Below are positions 12,695 to 15,278 of a DNA stretch of 15,278 nucleotides, one piece after another; the stretch's first letter is position 1, and every line of letters begins with the position of its first letter. The DNA is from JADIYM01 sp964641945. GTDB lineage: Bacteria; Acidobacteriota; Blastocatellia; UBA7656; JADIYM01. The notes beneath the pieces were generated by a model that saw nothing but the letters and a program-made list of their open reading frames with translations, had not been told where the DNA came from and did not search any database. The DNA is taken from positions 1 to 15,278 of the forward strand of contig CAZXLQ010000106.1 in the NCBI GenBank assembly GCA_964641945.1. Reading direction: 5' to 3'. The position numbers and the translations under genes are program-made.

Positions 12695-15278
12695 ATGCGA
12701 CAGTGCCCCGACTGTTCGACGGTCCACGACAACGAGGTCGAGCTCTGCCCGCACGATGGCCGCGAGCTCTCGCCGCCGGATCCTCTGCTCGGCGTCACAC
12801 TCGACGGGAAGTACCGCGTCGAGGCCCTGCTCGGCCACGGCGGCATGGGCGCCGTTTATCGCGCCACCCACCTCGCACTCGACCGGACCGTCGCCATCAA
12901 AATCATCCGCGGCGACTTCCTGAGCAGCGCCGACCGCGAAGAGCGATTCCGTCGCGAAGCGCTCGCCGTCGCGCGACTCAAGCACCCCCATGTCGTCACG
13001 CTCTACGACTACAGCGTGTCGGCGCAGCACGGCGCGTATCTCGTCATGGAGTTCGTCAACGGCCGAGCGCTGTCCGGCGAGATCCGGCGCCGCGGTCGCA
13101 TTCCGCCAGCGGCCGCACTCGATCTCGGGCGTCAGATCTGTTCTGCCGTGCAAGCCGCGCACGCCGCCGGTATCGTCCACCGCGACCTCAAGCCCGCAAA
13201 CGTCGTCCTCGAGATCTCGCCGGGCGGAGCCGTGATGGCGAAGGTGCTCGACTTCGGGATCGCTCTCATCCAGCACCTCGACGACCTGCCGGCCGGCACA
13301 TCGAACCAGGACGCCGCCGATGCAACGATCGACGGCGTCCCCATCGGAACGCCTCTCTACATGTCGCCCGAGCAGTGCGCGGGCGAGCCAGCCGACGCGC
13401 GATCCGATATCTACGCGATCGGCTGCATCCTCTACGAAATGCTCGTCGGTGAACCGCCGTTCGCTTCGGACCGGTTGCACGTCCTGCTCTACAAACATTC
13501 GCTCGTCGAACCGACCGCGCCGAGCGCGCGCGGCGTGCCGATACACCAGGACATTGACGACGCAATCCTGCGCTCGCTGGCAAAACGTCCGGAAGACCGC
13601 TACGAATCCGCGGACGCCTTCTCGATCGAGCTCGCCAGCGTGCGGTCGCTCGTCGAGGTTGATGTGTCCTTTCCGCCCGTCATGGGCGCCGGCTCTGACT
13701 TCCTGCCCGGTCAGCTGTCGACGGGACCGCTAGTGGCAGCACGGCCGATGCCGGCGCGAATGTACGAAACTCGCGCGTCGGTGCCGAGCAACCTGCCGCA
13801 CGAGGCCACCAGCTTCGTCGGGCGGGAAGGCGACATCGCCGCCGTGTGCGAGTTGCTTGGGGCGCATCGATTCGTCACGTTGCTCGGACCCGGCGGGATC
13901 GGAAAGACGCGACTTTCCCTGCAGGTCGCCGCACGATTGAGGCCCGAATGCCCGGACGGCGTCTGGTTCGTCGACCTCGCGGCGATCGTCGACGGGGCGC
14001 TCGTGCCAAAGGCCGTCGCCGGTGCCGCGGGTGTCGCGGAAGAACACGGGCGCCCGCTCGCCGAGTCGCTCGCGGCGCACTTCGACGGCCGGACGGCGCT
14101 CATCGTTCTCGACAATTGCGAGCACCTGACCGAGCCGTGCGCCGATCTCGCCGAGGCGCTTCTCGAGCGCTGCCCGGCGCTGGCTGTCCTCGTCACGTCG
14201 CAGGCCCTGCTCGGCGTGTCAGGCGAAACCGTGCATCGCGTGCGTCCACTCGGACTGCCGGTCGCCGCGCGAATGAACGAAGCCCTCGACGCCGAGTCGG
14301 TCCGGCTCTTCATCGACCGGGCCAGACAGCAGAATGCGGCGCTCGCGCTCTCTGACGACAACGCAGCGACCATCGCCAGGATCTGCGAGAGGCTCGACGG
14401 CATTCCCCTTGCGATCGAGCTTGCGGCGGCGCGAATGCGCGTCCTGTCGGTCGACCAGATTCTCGCGAGGCTCGACGACCGATTCCGCCTCCTGACAGGC
14501 GGTGCGCGACGGGGTGGCGGACGACAGCAGACGCTGCGCGCAACGATCGACTGGAGCTATGGCCTGCTCGGCGACGACGAGCGCGCACTCTTCGCGCGAC
14601 TCGGCGTTTTTGCCGGCTCCTGGACGCTCGAGGCTTCCGAGGCAGTCTGTTCGGGCGGAAAGCTGGATGCCTGGGAGATCCTCGACATCCTCACGGCGCT
14701 CGTCGACAGATCGCTCGTCATTGCGGATCCGGTCGGTTCCGGCGTGCGGTACCGGATGCTCGAGACGATTCGACAATATGCGCTCGAGCTCTTCGAACGC
14801 CTGCCCGACGCGACGTTGCTTCGCGACGCCCACCGGACGTATTTCGTCGACATGGCGCGCCGCGCGGAGCCCGAGCTGACGGGACCGAAGATGGACCGCT
14901 GGATGGACCGCATAGAACGCGAGCACGAGAATTTCCGCCTTGCGCTCGCGTGGAGCGCCACATCGCCGGAGCCCGCTCGGTCGATTCTCGAGGTCGCGTC
15001 GCCGCTCTATCGGTTCTGGCACCATCGCGGTCATCTGTCGGAGGCCCACGGCTGGCTCACCCGCGGCCTCGATTCGACTGGAGATGTGCCCGAGAACCTC
15101 CGGGCCCGGTCGCTCACCTCCGTTGGCGCGCTCGAGTTGATCTTCGGCAACTACCAGCGGGCCAAGACACTTGAGGAGGAGGGCCTCGTCGAGCTGCGCA
15201 GGCTCGGCGACCGGAAGGGAATTGCGACGACGCTCAACAGTCTCGGCGGTGTCGCGTATTACCTCGCGGACTACGAGG
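12695..15278 (+). CDS. Ser/Thr protein kinase fused to STAND-type ATPase and TPR repeats, 3' end beyond window
   Basis: 861 residues are readable and the frame is open to the window edge. Residues 4-22 form a zinc-ribbon-like start (CPDC, then CPHDG) common on kinases of this lineage. The kinase domain spans about 40-315: GHGGMGAVY, Lys69, HRDLKPAN with Asp164, DFG at 186-188, GTPLYMSPEQ; it should be active. After a Pro-rich linker (about 325-365) comes a COG3903-like ATPase: FVGRE, P-loop GPGGIGKT (398-405), Walker B ALIVLDNCEHL around Asp473, LVTSQALLG, and a winged-helix-like region (about 610-700). TPR-like repeats begin near 770 and continue to the edge. No membrane segment is seen. It parallels the kinase at 1762-5052 domain by domain but has a different N-terminus and no adjacent sigma factor. 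ATG 12695 is chosen because it precedes the zinc ribbon; it lacks an SD, and an in-frame GTG at 12635 is possible. Confidence 0.92.
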   Translation, partial: MRQCPDCSTVHDNEVELCPHDGRELSPPDPLLGVTLDGKYRVEALLGHGGMGAVYRATHLALDRTVAIKIIRGDFLSSADREERFRREALAVARLKHPHVVTLYDYSVSAQHGAYLVMEFVNGRALSGEIRRRGRIPPAAALDLGRQICSAVQAAHAAGIVHRDLKPANVVLEISPGGAVMAKVLDFGIALIQHLDDLPAGTSNQDAADATIDGVPIGTPLYMSPEQCAGEPADARSDIYAIGCILYEMLVGEPPFASDRLHVLLYKHSLVEPTAPSARGVPIHQDIDDAILRSLAKRPEDRYESADAFSIELASVRSLVEVDVSFPPVMGAGSDFLPGQLSTGPLVAARPMPARMYETRASVPSNLPHEATSFVGREGDIAAVCELLGAHRFVTLLGPGGIGKTRLSLQVAARLRPECPDGVWFVDLAAIVDGALVPKAVAGAAGVAEEHGRPLAESLAAHFDGRTALIVLDNCEHLTEPCADLAEALLERCPALAVLVTSQALLGVSGETVHRVRPLGLPVAARMNEALDAESVRLFIDRARQQNAALALSDDNAATIARICERLDGIPLAIELAAARMRVLSVDQILARLDDRFRLLTGGARRGGGRQQTLRATIDWSYGLLGDDERALFARLGVFAGSWTLEASEAVCSGGKLDAWEILDILTALVDRSLVIADPVGSGVRYRMLETIRQYALELFERLPDATLLRDAHRTYFVDMARRAEPELTGPKMDRWMDRIEREHENFRLALAWSATSPEPARSILEVASPLYRFWHHRGHLSEAHGWLTRGLDSTGDVPENLRARSLTSVGALELIFGNYQRAKTLEEEGLVELRRLGDRKGIATTLNSLGGVAYYLADYE

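Noticed and set aside
12608..13546. Minus-strand open frame of 312 codons opposite the second kinase
   Set aside because: The plus strand encodes an intact kinase domain over the same bases; the antisense product is composition-biased and featureless.

Overview
The window looks like a scaffolded piece of a high-GC, Gram-negative, soil-type bacterial genome, probably an assembled environmental genome. Three traits suggest Acidobacteriota (Vicinamibacteria-like), with Gemmatimonadota as the main alternative: an ECF-type sigma factor of the TIGR02999 / Sigma70_ECF kind divergent from a large Ser/Thr kinase, kinases fused to STAND-type ATPase and TPR modules, and many small secreted proteins. The taxon is an inference from gene style; no marker gene settles it. 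A run of exactly 100 N (8430-8529) is a scaffold join of unknown true size.

Layout, left to right. (1) 1-1303: a hairpin repeat, a GC-rich terminator, and a minus-strand gene for a secreted Tyr/Gly/Arg-rich protein. (2) 1304-1761: non-coding, with a long hairpin repeat and a second, 45-nt repeat. (3) 1762-5755: a 1096-aa Ser/Thr kinase-ATPase-TPR fusion (minus) divergent from an ECF sigma factor (plus), a likely regulatory pair. (4) 5804-8075: three small exported proteins of largely unknown role, two on the minus strand and a CsgG/FlgO-like one on the plus strand, separated by repeat-rich spacers. (5) 8264-8384: tRNA-Arg(UCG) on the minus strand with a good sigma-70 promoter. (6) 8401-8529: half of a hairpin repeat running into the assembly gap. 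(7) 8530-11718: the 3' end of a small TPR gene and then glnE, the two-domain glutamine synthetase adenylyltransferase/deadenylylase, the one clear central-metabolism regulator here. (8) 11975-12466: a small outer-membrane beta-barrel protein. (9) 12695-end: a second kinase-ATPase-TPR fusion with a zinc-ribbon-like N-terminus, cut by the window edge.

The coding content is mostly recognisable. The unexplained structure lies between the genes. Six long imperfect hairpins (one truncated by the gap, one by the window edge) share a GCGTCTCTGCG-like vocabulary, and most sit just 3' of stop codons. Two further intergenic repeat modules (about 45-50 nt) occur beside them or beside each other in different combinations, so the spacers read like mosaics of a small set of mobile or regulatory modules. 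I see no CRISPR array, transposase, integrase, rRNA or phage gene.
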